A stretch of DNA of 9,336 nt from JBBQWS01 sp038210415 (GCA_038210415.1 JBBQWS010000084.1:1-9336); one strand, 5' to 3'. Shown: positions 1 to 6,206, counted from the stretch's first letter. Translations and numbers: made by a program. Notes: a model not told the origin generated them from the sequence alone.

Positions 1-1308
1 CGTGGCCTTGCCGACGTGTGGCCCACCGACGCGGAAGAACACGTCCTGGAGCGCCGTCGGGTCGGTGGTGCGGGCATGTTCGTGACCTCGCGACTTCCCG
101 ATCTTGAGCAGCACCGGCGAGTTCTTGGCACCGGCGTCGAAGGTCAGCCCGGCGATGTCGACGCCGGGCGCATCGTCGACCTTCATCGGCACCGCCCCGT
201 TGACCGCCGTGAGGGTCGCCAGACCCAAGCCCAGGACGATGGTTCCGGGACGGTTCACCTCGATGGTGTGGTTCACGTTGTAGACACCGGGCGTGAAGAT
301 GAGGTTGCGGCCCTTGTCGAGCTGACGGTTGATGGCGTTCACGGAATCGGACGGTCGAGCCAGGTAGAAGTCGCTCAGCGGGATCGAACGGCCCGGCGTC
401 GGCCCGTTGGCCCACGTCGTTCCGACGGAGTTCGTCCTGGCGGCGGGAACGAACACGTTCCACGCGCCCGCGGAGTCGACGAACAGATACGGCTTCTCCC
501 GGCTCGCGGGGGTGCTGGCGAGGGTGGTGTACGGACCACCGCACACGGACGCCGCGGGGAAGCACTGGGCCGGGGCACCGTTCACACCGGAGAACACCTG
601 GTTCCACACTCCGTTGGTCCAGCCGTCGAGAACACTGTCCCGCACGACGAACTGCTGCTGGGAGCCGTTGATCACGGTGCCGCCGGCGAACTGGGAGTCG
701 GCGATGAAGCCGCCACTGGCGAACGACGGACCGCTGCAGTAGTCCATCAGCGTCACGTTGCCCCCGGTGACGTTGACCCGGCGCATCGGGGCGGCCTGGG
801 ACACCGCCCAGAACTCACCGCTGTAGCAGCCGAAGTCCGGGGTCGTCACGTTGATCGTCAGGTTCGACAACGAGCGCCAGAAGTTGTCCAGCGCGACGCA
901 CGAACCGTTGTCGCACTGGTTGCGCACGTACACGCTGCCGTTGATGGTCACGTCGGTCGGTGACTGCCCCAGACCGGCGACCTCGGTGTAGTAGCCCACC
1001 TGGAAGTTCAGCGGAGCCGTGGCCGAACCGTACGTCCCTGGCTTGAACAGCAACGCGTAGCGCTCGTTGCCGAACTGGTTGCCCACCTGCTGGGCGGCGA
1101 TGGCGTCGACGGCGGCCTGGATCTGGGTCGTCGGCATCGAGGGGTCGAACACGAGAACGTTGGGACCGAGGTTCGGATTGGTGACGGGAGCCGGAGGGCT
1201 CGCCGCCGCAGTACCGGGGATGGACAGGGCGACCAGGCCGGCTGCGGCCAGCGCGAGAGCGGCGCCGCGAAGTCGACCGAGCGGTGTGCGGACGTCGCGA
1301 TCAGCCAT
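1..1308 (-). CDS. Secreted tandem parallel beta-helix protein (pectate-lyase superfamily / GH55-like), 3' end outside window
   Basis: The 436 visible codons are open to the window edge, so the C-terminus is missing. Residues 1-36 form a Sec signal peptide: arginines at 12 and 14, a hydrophobic core at about 16-31, and an Ala-Ala-Ala cleavage site before Ser37. Two related halves follow. The first has a pectate-lyase-like opening with LLFKPGTY at 86-93; the second repeats it as LIFTPGVY at about 336-343, followed by IVLGLGLATLTAVNG. This duplicated start is typical of two-helix proteins such as glycoside hydrolase family 55 beta-1,3-glucanases. Very similar actinobacterial proteins are often labelled adenylyl cyclase or coagulation factor 5/8 domain protein, names that say little. 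The fold and export are well supported. The substrate is inferred (a polysaccharide), and the catalytic acid would lie largely beyond the visible part. The ATG at 1308 has AGGTGG six bases upstream. Confidence 0.85.
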   Translation of the reverse strand, partial: MADRDVRTPLGRLRGAALALAAAGLVALSIPGTAAASPPAPVTNPNLGPNVLVFDPSMPTTQIQAAVDAIAAQQVGNQFGNERYALLFKPGTYGSATAPLNFQVGYYTEVAGLGQSPTDVTINGSVYVRNQCDNGSCVALDNFWRSLSNLTINVTTPDFGCYSGEFWAVSQAAPMRRVNVTGGNVTLMDYCSGPSFASGGFIADSQFAGGTVINGSQQQFVVRDSVLDGWTNGVWNQVFSGVNGAPAQCFPAASVCGGPYTTLASTPASREKPYLFVDSAGAWNVFVPAARTNSVGTTWANGPTPGRSIPLSDFYLARPSDSVNAINRQLDKGRNLIFTPGVYNVNHTIEVNRPGTIVLGLGLATLTAVNGAVPMKVDDAPGVDIAGLTFDAGAKNSPVLLKIGKSRGHEHARTTDPTALQDVFFRVGGPHVGKAT

Positions 1309-1348
1309 GTCTGGCCACCTGCTTCCTCGTGTCCTGCGGGATGACCGA

Positions 1349-1377
1349 ACAGTGGCACCGGAGAGGACACCTGGCAA
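1349..1377 (-). promoter_or_regulatory. Probable housekeeping-type promoter of the beta-helix gene
   Basis: On the minus strand, TTGCCA (1377-1372) matches the -35 consensus TTGACA at five of six positions. It is followed by exactly 17 nt and then CACTGT (1354-1349), a weak -10 that keeps the A at position 2 and the T at position 6. Transcription would begin about 33 nt before the ATG at 1308, leaving room for the AGGTGG ribosome binding site. The promoter sits in the 119-nt gap after the DUF5926 stop, which suggests the secreted protein is transcribed independently of the upstream genes. Confidence 0.45.
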
Positions 1378-1427
1378 GCCCGAACTTCTCATCCGGATCG
1401 ACCGGAGTCAGCTTCCGGCGAGTGCGC

Positions 1428-2363
1428 TCAGCGGATGGTGAGCTGGCGGGTCTGCAGCCCGGCCCGGGCGTGCCGCTCGGCCCCGGTGAGCGGCCCGGCA
1501 ACCGCCAGCACCTCGTCCAACCGGCTGCGGAACTCGACTGCCGCATCCTCGATGTCGTCGGCCTTGGTGTCCGTCGGCAGGTCCCAGACGGGCACGAGCA
1601 GGCCGTGCGCCCGGAACGTCCCGATGAACCGGGTGCCCGCGCCGAGGCTGAGCCCGCCGACACCGTGCAACCGGGCCAGCGCGTCGAGCAGGGGCTCCTC
1701 GTCCTCGGGAAGCACCCAGCGCAGCGTCGAGCGTTCCGGCAGCCCGGCCCAGTACGCGGCGTCGACGCTGACCAGGCGCACGGTCGGAACCACCCCGGCG
1801 TTGGCCCGCTCGAGCGACGCCGTCACCTCGGCATCATGCCCGTCGTCTATGCCCTCGATCCAGTAGTCGAACCCTGGGTGGACGGAGACGGCGAGCGGCC
1901 GGGCGGGATCCAAAACGTCCTGCAGACGTGGACCGGGCCCGGCGAGAGCACCGCTCGGCACCATCGAGCCCGGCTTCGACCCCAGCGCCGTCAGCAGCGC
2001 GGCAGCGACGTCCCGGCTGACGTCGCCGGAAGCACCAGGCACCTGCAGCCCGAGGTAGACCGAGCCGTCGCCGCGCACCATCGCCGGCCATGCCAGCGGG
2101 AGCACGGTCGACAAGGTGGCCGCCCGGTCGGCGTACTCGCCCACCAGCGTCAGCGGTGCGGTCGCGGCGGGGACGATCTCACGCAGCGCGACCCAGTCGG
2201 CCTCGCTGGCGAGTCCCTCGAACGGTCGGCGCACGAGGGTGTCGGCGGCCCGGGAGGCGGACCGTCCGTGACAGGCCTTGTAGCGACGGCCGGATCCGCA
2301 CGGGCAGGGGGCGCGACCGCTCACGGCGGGGACTTCGGTGGCGTTCGCGCGATCTGACGTCAT
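1428..2363 (-). CDS. SEC-C motif protein of the DUF5926 family
   Basis: This 311-residue protein opens with a SEC-C zinc-binding motif, CPCGSGRRYKACHG, with ligands Cys20, Cys22, Cys31 and His32; the same motif forms the C-terminal tail of SecA. The remainder matches what I know of the actinobacterial DUF5926 family: RPFEGL and WVALREIVPAAT near the start, then DGSVYLGLQ, ASLERANA, VDAAYW, LLDALARLHG and FRAHGLLVPVWDLP, ending in GLQTRQLTIR. Full length is normal for the family. The biochemical function is unknown; the SEC-C motif suggests zinc binding and perhaps protein or ribosome contact, but that is inference. The ATG at 2363 lies 19 nt after the ATP-binding protein's stop and has no Shine-Dalgarno sequence. 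A longer open frame continues upstream, but it overlaps that neighbour in another frame and does not look like DUF5926 sequence. Confidence 0.9.
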   Translation of the reverse strand: MTSDRANATEVPAVSGRAPCPCGSGRRYKACHGRSASRAADTLVRRPFEGLASEADWVALREIVPAATAPLTLVGEYADRAATLSTVLPLAWPAMVRGDGSVYLGLQVPGASGDVSRDVAAALLTALGSKPGSMVPSGALAGPGPRLQDVLDPARPLAVSVHPGFDYWIEGIDDGHDAEVTASLERANAGVVPTVRLVSVDAAYWAGLPERSTLRWVLPEDEEPLLDALARLHGVGGLSLGAGTRFIGTFRAHGLLVPVWDLPTDTKADDIEDAAVEFRSRLDEVLAVAGPLTGAERHARAGLQTRQLTIR

Positions 2364-2382
2364 GGGGCGGGAGCGTACCCGC

Positions 2383-2829
2383 TCAGCCGCTGCTGCCTTC
2401 CGGGACCGAAGCGCGGCGGACCACGCCCCACACCAGCTGCTGGTGGGTGCCGGCGCCCTCTGACCCCCACGAGTCGGTGAGGGTGTCGACGATGCCGAGA
2501 CCGCGTCCCGACAAGGCCGCGAACGGCGGCCGCTCGGCCCGCGGGTGGGTCGTCGCGCCGCCGTCGGCGACAGCCACCTCGACCTCGTCGGCAAAGACCC
2601 GCCACATGAGCCGGACGCCACCCTCCTCGAGCGGACGGGCGTGCCGGATCGCGTTGCTGAGCAGCTCGGAGACCACGAGCAGGATGTCGGTGCGCTCAAC
2701 CTCGGGAACGCTGGAGGCCTTGAGATCCGTGGCGACGATGCGCCGCCCCTCACGCACACTGGACGGCGTGAATGGCAGGCTGACCGAGTTGGTCATAGGC
2801 CTGGACCAGACAGGTTGCACCGCCGCCAT
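2383..2829 (-). CDS. RsbW-like ATP-binding (GHKL) protein, possible anti-sigma regulator
   Basis: This 148-residue protein is a single HATPase_c_2 domain of the RsbW/SpoIIAB type. The N-box is ELLSNAIRHA (Glu55, Asn59, His63), the G1 box is VADGG (Asp89-Gly91) and the G2 box is GRGLGIVDTL (108-117), so all ATP-binding elements are present. Such proteins in actinobacteria are serine kinases of anti-anti-sigma factors or bind sigma factors directly. No anti-anti-sigma or sigma gene is in this window, so the partner is unknown. The ATG at 2829 has GGAG five bases upstream; an in-frame ATG at 2796 is possible but has no such site. The stop lies 19 nt before the DUF5926 gene, and the two are probably co-transcribed. 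ATPase or kinase activity is inferred from family; the fold is well supported. Confidence 0.88.
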   Translation of the reverse strand: MAAVQPVWSRPMTNSVSLPFTPSSVREGRRIVATDLKASSVPEVERTDILLVVSELLSNAIRHARPLEEGGVRLMWRVFADEVEVAVADGGATTHPRAERPPFAALSGRGLGIVDTLTDSWGSEGAGTHQQLVWGVVRRASVPEGSSG

Positions 2830-2871
2830 CAGGGCTCCGGATCCGAGGAACGAACTCGGGACGCGTCGATT

Positions 2872-2897
2872 CTGCCCTCAACACTAGCGATCGAAAC
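2872..2897 (-). promoter_or_regulatory. Possible stress-sigma (SigB/SigF-type) promoter before the RsbW-like gene
   Basis: Reading the minus strand, GTTT (2897-2894) is followed by 16 nt and GGGCAG (2877-2872). The SigB/SigF-type consensus is GTTT, 14-17 nt, GGGTAT, so the -35 is perfect and the -10 matches at four of six. The site lies about 42 nt upstream of the ATG at 2829, in the 85-nt gap after the phosphodiesterase stop. A housekeeping-like TAGTGT -10 within the same gap is an alternative, but I see no -35 for it. A match this short can arise by chance. Confidence 0.25.
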
Positions 2898-2914
2898 AGC
2901 CCCCGGCGTGGTAG

Positions 2915-3739
2915 TCACCCCGTACGGGCTCGCGTCTCGAACTCCCGGACCCGCTCGATGACCTCCGCGGGCCGATTCGTGATGATCGCGTCGACGCCGA
3001 GACTGAGGCAGAGGTCGATGTCCGCAGCATCGTCGACGGTCCATACGTGGACGGCTCCGCCGGCCTGGTGCACCCGTCCGACGTAGGCCGGGTGGACCCG
3101 CAGGATGTCGATGCTCGGACCCGCGATCCCGACGTGTCCGGGCAACGATCCGTCGCGCATCCGCAGCGGCACCCGCTCCATCAGGTAGACGGCCGGGATG
3201 CTGGGGGCGAGCTCCCGCATCCGCCGCAACGACAGGCTGGAGAAGCTCATCACGCGCACCGGCACCCGGCGACCCAGCCGCGGGTGCGCCCAGCCGTAGC
3301 GGTCGAGCGTCTCGACCAGACGCCGCTCGACCAGGCCGGCGTACCTGGTCGGATGCTTGGTCTCGATCGCGAGCTCGATGGGTCGGTCGGTGTCGGCCAC
3401 GAACGACAGCAGCCGGTCGAGGGTGAGCACGGTACGGCCGTCGGGGTCCACGATGTCCGGCGCCTCGCTGTGCTGCTGGCCGCTGTGCTGCTGGCCGTTG
3501 TGCCACGAGCCGAAGTCGAGCTCGGACAGCTCCGCCAGCTCGAGGGTCGAGACGAGCCCGCGCCCGTTGGACGTACGGTCGACCCGTCGGTCGTGGACAC
3601 AGACCAGTGCCGCGTCGGCGGTCAGGCGGACGTCGCACTCGACGGCGTCGGCGCCCACCTCGACAGCCCGTCGGTACGCGGCCAGGGTGTGCTCGGCGAC
3701 ATCGTCTGAGGCGCCCCGGTGGGCGACGACGAGGACCAC
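2915..3739 (-). CDS. Glycerophosphodiester phosphodiesterase (GDPD family), cytoplasmic
   Basis: The enzyme hydrolyses glycerophosphodiesters to sn-glycerol 3-phosphate and an alcohol. The 274-residue protein shows the family elements in order: HRGAS (7-11), EHT (16-18, the usual ENT), VECDVRLT with metal ligands Glu34 and Asp36, VHD with catalytic His49, IELAIETK with Glu126, and a C-terminal HVWTVDD then VDAIITNRP. No signal peptide or membrane helix is seen, so it should act in the cytoplasm. The GTG at 3739 was chosen because the conserved HRG motif normally sits within ten residues of the start and because AGGA lies eight bases upstream. Open frame further upstream is arginine-rich, unlike the family, and runs into the divergent gene. 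Residues 80-91 carry a short glutamine-histidine repeat in a loop. The natural substrate cannot be told from sequence. Confidence 0.93.
   Translation of the reverse strand: MVLVVAHRGASDDVAEHTLAAYRRAVEVGADAVECDVRLTADAALVCVHDRRVDRTSNGRGLVSTLELAELSELDFGSWHNGQQHSGQQHSEAPDIVDPDGRTVLTLDRLLSFVADTDRPIELAIETKHPTRYAGLVERRLVETLDRYGWAHPRLGRRVPVRVMSFSSLSLRRMRELAPSIPAVYLMERVPLRMRDGSLPGHVGIAGPSIDILRVHPAYVGRVHQAGGAVHVWTVDDAADIDLCLSLGVDAIITNRPAEVIERVREFETRARTG
3466..3503. repeat. 15-bp in-frame tandem repeat, about 2.5 copies
   Basis: The unit cgctgtgctgctggc occurs identically at 3466-3480 and 3481-3495, followed by a partial third copy, cgttgtgc, with one change. On the minus strand the unit encodes the five residues Ser-Gly-Gln-Gln-His (circularly permuted) within the phosphodiesterase, so copy-number change would keep the reading frame. 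It sits between the DFGSW segment and the next conserved block, a region that varies in length in this family. Confidence 0.9.
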
Positions 3740-3876
3740 GACCCGAATCCTGGCACGACCTTGCGCGATTTGCCGGGGCAGACCCGCATCCAGCAGGCGG
3801 CAGTCAGGAGAAGAGGAGACGAACGGCTCCACACTCCCCCCTCGCCAGGGCCCGCAAGGGTCCGGACTGGAGAACC

Positions 3877-4521
3877 ATGCGCGCCCTCCGTACCGCTGCG
3901 ACCCTCGTCGCCACCACCTCTCTGGTTTCCGTCGCAGCCCTGGCCGCACCCGCCGGTGCGACCGAGGTCACGACCGTCGCCATCAAGGGCGGCTACACCT
4001 CGTTCGTCACCGCCCCGGGTCTGGCCGACGCCCTCATCGGCAGCGGCATCACCCCTTCCCCGACCGGGGCCGGCAAGGCCAGCATCGTCCAGATCAAGCA
4101 GGGCGGCACCGCGGTGCGCTTCGCCTTCCCGATCACTGGCGGCAACAGCTCGGTCGACCTGGGCTCGAACGGCGACGTCGCCGGCGGCACCATCAACCAC
4201 ATCGGCGGGATCAAGTTCGCCAACAGCGCGAACAGCACCTCGGCCGAGGTCGGCGACTTCCGGATCGACCTCGCGGCCGGCCAGCTCGTCGCGACGTCGC
4301 TGCGGGTCAACGGCGGGGCTGCGACCGCGGTCAACCTGCCGGTGTTCAACCTGGTGGTCACCGACGCCACCCCGAAGATCGCGAACGGGCGGGCCCGGGT
4401 GGTGGGCGTTGGCCTCAAGCTCACTGCCGACGCGGCCGGAGCGCTCAACTCGGTACTCGGCACGTCGATCTTCAGCGCCGACCTGATGGTCGGCACGGCA
4501 GGGGTGCGCGCGCGAATCTGA
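3877..4521 (+). CDS. Secreted beta-rich protein resembling HtaA
   Basis: This 214-residue protein begins with a clear signal peptide: Arg2 and Arg5, a hydrophobic core at about 6-24, and cleavage predicted after Ala28 (PAGA). The mature part has no cysteine and alternates short beta-prone segments. Landmarks are FAFPITGGN (82-90), GTINHIGGIKF (104-114), VGDFRIDLAAGQL (125-137), LPVFNL (154-159) and GVGLKLTADAAGALNSVLG (177-195). The order of FP..GG, a histidine-GG-F strand, a DF.ID strand and a C-terminal LTA..A..LN segment resembles the HtaA domain (heme or surface-associated proteins of corynebacteria), but I recognise this by pattern only and assign no ligand. No sortase motif, lipobox or C-terminal membrane anchor is present, so it is probably released. 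The ATG at 3877 has GGAG four bases upstream. The gene is divergent from the phosphodiesterase and ends at a strong hairpin. Confidence 0.8.
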   Translation: MRALRTAATLVATTSLVSVAALAAPAGATEVTTVAIKGGYTSFVTAPGLADALIGSGITPSPTGAGKASIVQIKQGGTAVRFAFPITGGNSSVDLGSNGDVAGGTINHIGGIKFANSANSTSAEVGDFRIDLAAGQLVATSLRVNGGAATAVNLPVFNLVVTDATPKIANGRARVVGVGLKLTADAAGALNSVLGTSIFSADLMVGTAGVRARI

Positions 4522-4528
4522 CGCTCGA

Positions 4529-4569
4529 GCACCGGATCCGCCGGCCCGTGGGGCTAGCGGATCCGGTGC
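4529..4569. terminator. Probable bidirectional hairpin terminator between convergent genes
   Basis: A perfect 13-bp inverted repeat, gcaccggatccgc at 4529-4541 and gcggatccggtgc at 4557-4569, encloses 15 nt. Part of the loop (GCCC 4544-4547 and GGGC 4551-4554) extends the stem after a C-A mismatch and a G-T pair, leaving a 3-nt tip. It begins 8 nt after the plus-strand stop (4519-4521). For the minus-strand gene, the stop codon at 4556-4554 lies in the apical part and one arm encodes its last residues. There is no U-tract, as is common for actinobacterial terminators. Confidence 0.75.
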
Positions 4570-4949
4570 GCGCGCCAGGCGTCGCGGACAAAGAAGCCAG
4601 GCAGCAGAAACGTCGGCAGCATCGTGATCGCCAACGTGATCAACCCGCCCAACGAGTGCATGCTCTCGAGTCCGCCCATCAGGAAGAACGCCCCGATGCA
4701 GGGCGCCAGGCACAGCAACGAGATCGCGAGCCGCCCGCGCAGCCCGAACGACATCGAGCCGGCCCGCGTGCGGGAGAACTCCCGCTCGTCGAGGCGTACG
4801 GTCGCCCGGGGCGGCGTCGCCAGGAAACCGTTGGCCCCCACCGGCGTTTCCGCGGCCAGCCCGTGGACCTCGCGGACGCGGTGGCATAGGCCGCAGGCCA
4901 GGGTGCCGTCCGGGTCGGACGCACCGCACGTCGAGCAGACGACAGCCAT
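4554..4949 (-). CDS. Zinc-ribbon protein with two transmembrane helices, unknown function
   Basis: This 131-residue protein starts with a four-cysteine ribbon (Cys5-x2-Cys8 and Cys19-x2-Cys22), which likely binds zinc. A polar linker of about 45 residues contains FSRTRAGSMSFGLRGR. Two membrane helices follow, at about 74-93 and 99-121, then a basic tail ending AHRIR. I do not recognise a named family. The ribbon, linker and paired helices suggest a small membrane-anchored protein with its ribbon in the cytoplasm. It lies 43 nt downstream of the Fpg/Nei-type glycosylase on the same strand and is probably co-transcribed. The ATG at 4949 was chosen because the ribbon then begins at residue 5; a GTG at 4976 would add nine basic residues. 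Neither start has a clear Shine-Dalgarno sequence. The last codons lie inside the terminator hairpin. Confidence 0.75.
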   Translation of the reverse strand: MAVVCSTCGASDPDGTLACGLCHRVREVHGLAAETPVGANGFLATPPRATVRLDEREFSRTRAGSMSFGLRGRLAISLLCLAPCIGAFFLMGGLESMHSLGGLITLAITMLPTFLLPGFFVRDAWRAHRIR

Positions 4950-4992
4950 ACCATGTGATCGGGTTGCGCGCGGCACGACTTGAAGCGCGGGC

Positions 4993-5859
4993 CTACTTCA
5001 GCAACCGGGACAACCTGCGGTCCGCCAGCGGCTTGCCCCCGGTCTGGCAGGTGGGGCAGTACTGCAGGGCGGAATCTGCGAACGACACCTCGCGGACCGT
5101 GTCGCCGCACCCCGGGCACGGTTGGCCGGCCCGCCCGTGCACCGCTAGCCCGGTCTTCTTCTCGGCCTTGAGCTCACCGGCGGCGAGCCCGCGGGACCTG
5201 GTGACCGCGTCGAGCAGGGTGCCGCGAAGCGCGTCGTACAACGTGGTCAGCTCGTCGGCGGTGAGGTTGCCTGCCGGCTTGAACGGAGACATCCCGGCGG
5301 CGTACAGGATCTCGTCGGAGTACGCGTTACCGATGCCGGCGATGACGGACTGGTCGCGCAGGACCCCCTTCAGCTGCTGTCGACCGTGCTCGGCCAGGAT
5401 GTCGGCCAGCACGGCAGGGGTGAACTCGTCGGCAAGCGGGTCCCGGCCGAGCCGGGCGATGCCGGGGACGTCCAGCGGGTCACGCACGACGTAGACGGCG
5501 AGCTTCTTCTGCGTCCCGGCCTCGGTGAGGTCGAAACCTGAGCCGTCGTCGAGGTGCACCCGAAGGGAGATCGGGCCCTTGCCGCCGGGCCTCGGCGGCG
5601 CGGGGGCCAACGCGTTCGACCAGCGCAACCAGCCCGCCCTGGCCAGGTGCGTCACCAGGTGCAACCCGTCGACGTCGAGATCGAGGAACTTGCCGTGCCG
5701 GCTCACCGTCGTGATCGTGAGGCCGTACAGGGACGTGACCGGTGGGTCGTACGTCTTGAGCACCGCAATCGAGGCGACGTCGACCCGTGCGACGACGCGT
5801 CCAGCAGCGCGGTCGCGCAGGAACGCGGCCAACGACTCGACCTCGGGCAGCTCGGGCAC
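4993..5859 (-). CDS. Fpg/Nei family DNA glycosylase (AP lyase), actinobacterial subfamily
   Basis: This base-excision repair enzyme would remove oxidised bases and cut the abasic site by beta/delta elimination. The 288-residue protein starts MPELPEVE, giving the nucleophile Pro2 (after Met removal) and catalytic Glu3. HGK places Lys57 exactly where the E. coli enzyme has it. The helix-two-turn-helix contains GIGNAYSDEIL with the DNA-contacting Asn178. A C-terminal zinc finger has Cys248, Cys251, Cys268 and Cys271. The subfamily-specific ending CQTGGKPLADRRLSRLLK is one I associate with actinobacterial paralogues rather than the main MutM. Two usual MutM features differ: the zinc-finger arginine five residues before the third Cys is Ser263, and the HLGMSG loop reads HLARAG. 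Substrate preference may therefore differ. The GTG start at 5859 is fixed by the need for proline at position 2; no Shine-Dalgarno sequence is seen. Confidence 0.93.
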   Translation of the reverse strand: MPELPEVESLAAFLRDRAAGRVVARVDVASIAVLKTYDPPVTSLYGLTITTVSRHGKFLDLDVDGLHLVTHLARAGWLRWSNALAPAPPRPGGKGPISLRVHLDDGSGFDLTEAGTQKKLAVYVVRDPLDVPGIARLGRDPLADEFTPAVLADILAEHGRQQLKGVLRDQSVIAGIGNAYSDEILYAAGMSPFKPAGNLTADELTTLYDALRGTLLDAVTRSRGLAAGELKAEKKTGLAVHGRAGQPCPGCGDTVREVSFADSALQYCPTCQTGGKPLADRRLSRLLK

Positions 5860-5940
5860 GGGGCCAGTCTGCCGGGGCAGCGTGGCCGTGACGAGCCCCG
5901 TGGGTAGACGGCCGCTCGCCGCTGGGGGACGATGCGTGAC

Positions 5941-6180
5941 ATGGGCACCGTGCACCCGCTGCAGCCGTTGCCGACCACACCCTTGCCCGCGACGGGCGAG
6001 GTCTTCGTCGACCAACGAGGCGACGGCCGCAGCCTGCGCGTCGCGTGGCACGGTACCGATGCTGTCGTGGTGTTGAGCCTGTGGCGCGATGACGCCTGCA
6101 CGGCTACGTTCCGGATGCCCGCAGCTGACCTGCCCGCGCTGCTGAGGGCACTGACCGACGGGCCGTTGGGCGACCGCTGA
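5941..6180 (+). CDS. Small conserved-looking protein of unknown function
   Basis: This 79-residue soluble protein has no membrane helix and no cysteine cluster. It contains GEVFVDQRGDGRSLRVAWH and then VVVLSLWRDDACTATFRMPAADLPALLRAL, a beta-rich core with a short C-terminal helix. I recall similar uncharacterised small proteins in actinobacteria with the VDQRGDGR and SLWRD.CTATFR patterns, which supports a real gene; no function can be named. It is divergent from the DNA glycosylase. The ATG at 5941 has GGA 11 bases upstream; an in-frame ATG at 5932 would have that GGA only two bases away and is less likely. The stop overlaps a short palindrome (TGACGTCA, 6178-6185) of uncertain meaning. Confidence 0.75.
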   Translation: MGTVHPLQPLPTTPLPATGEVFVDQRGDGRSLRVAWHGTDAVVVLSLWRDDACTATFRMPAADLPALLRALTDGPLGDR

Positions 6181-6206
6181 CGTCAGAACTGCACACGCCA
6201 CCTTCA

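Noticed and set aside
16..963. Long plus-strand ORF opposite the beta-helix gene
   Set aside because: It is antisense to a clearly coding signal-peptide/beta-helix protein and has the Arg/Gly/Val-rich composition typical of shadow frames in GC-rich DNA.
1402..1418. Hairpin after the DUF5926 stop (ccgga, 7-nt loop, tccgg)
   Set aside because: A five-pair stem is too weak to call a terminator with confidence in this GC-rich background.
1284..2357. 357-codon plus-strand ORF opposite the DUF5926 gene
   Set aside because: No domain or motif is recognisable, and the opposite strand encodes a well-matched family.
3740..3949. Upstream extension of the phosphodiesterase to 344 residues
   Set aside because: The extra 70 residues are Arg/Trp/Gly-rich, absent from the family, and overlap the start of the divergent secreted-protein gene.
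3357..4889. 510-codon plus-strand ORF spanning the phosphodiesterase, the HtaA-like gene and the zinc-ribbon gene
   Set aside because: It crosses three well-supported genes in other frames and its product is low-complexity Arg/Ser/Pro.
6178..6185. TGACGTCA palindrome at the stop of the small ORF, seen again at 2355-2362
   Set aside because: Two 8-bp copies in unrelated positions (one at a stop, one at a start codon) are easily due to chance.
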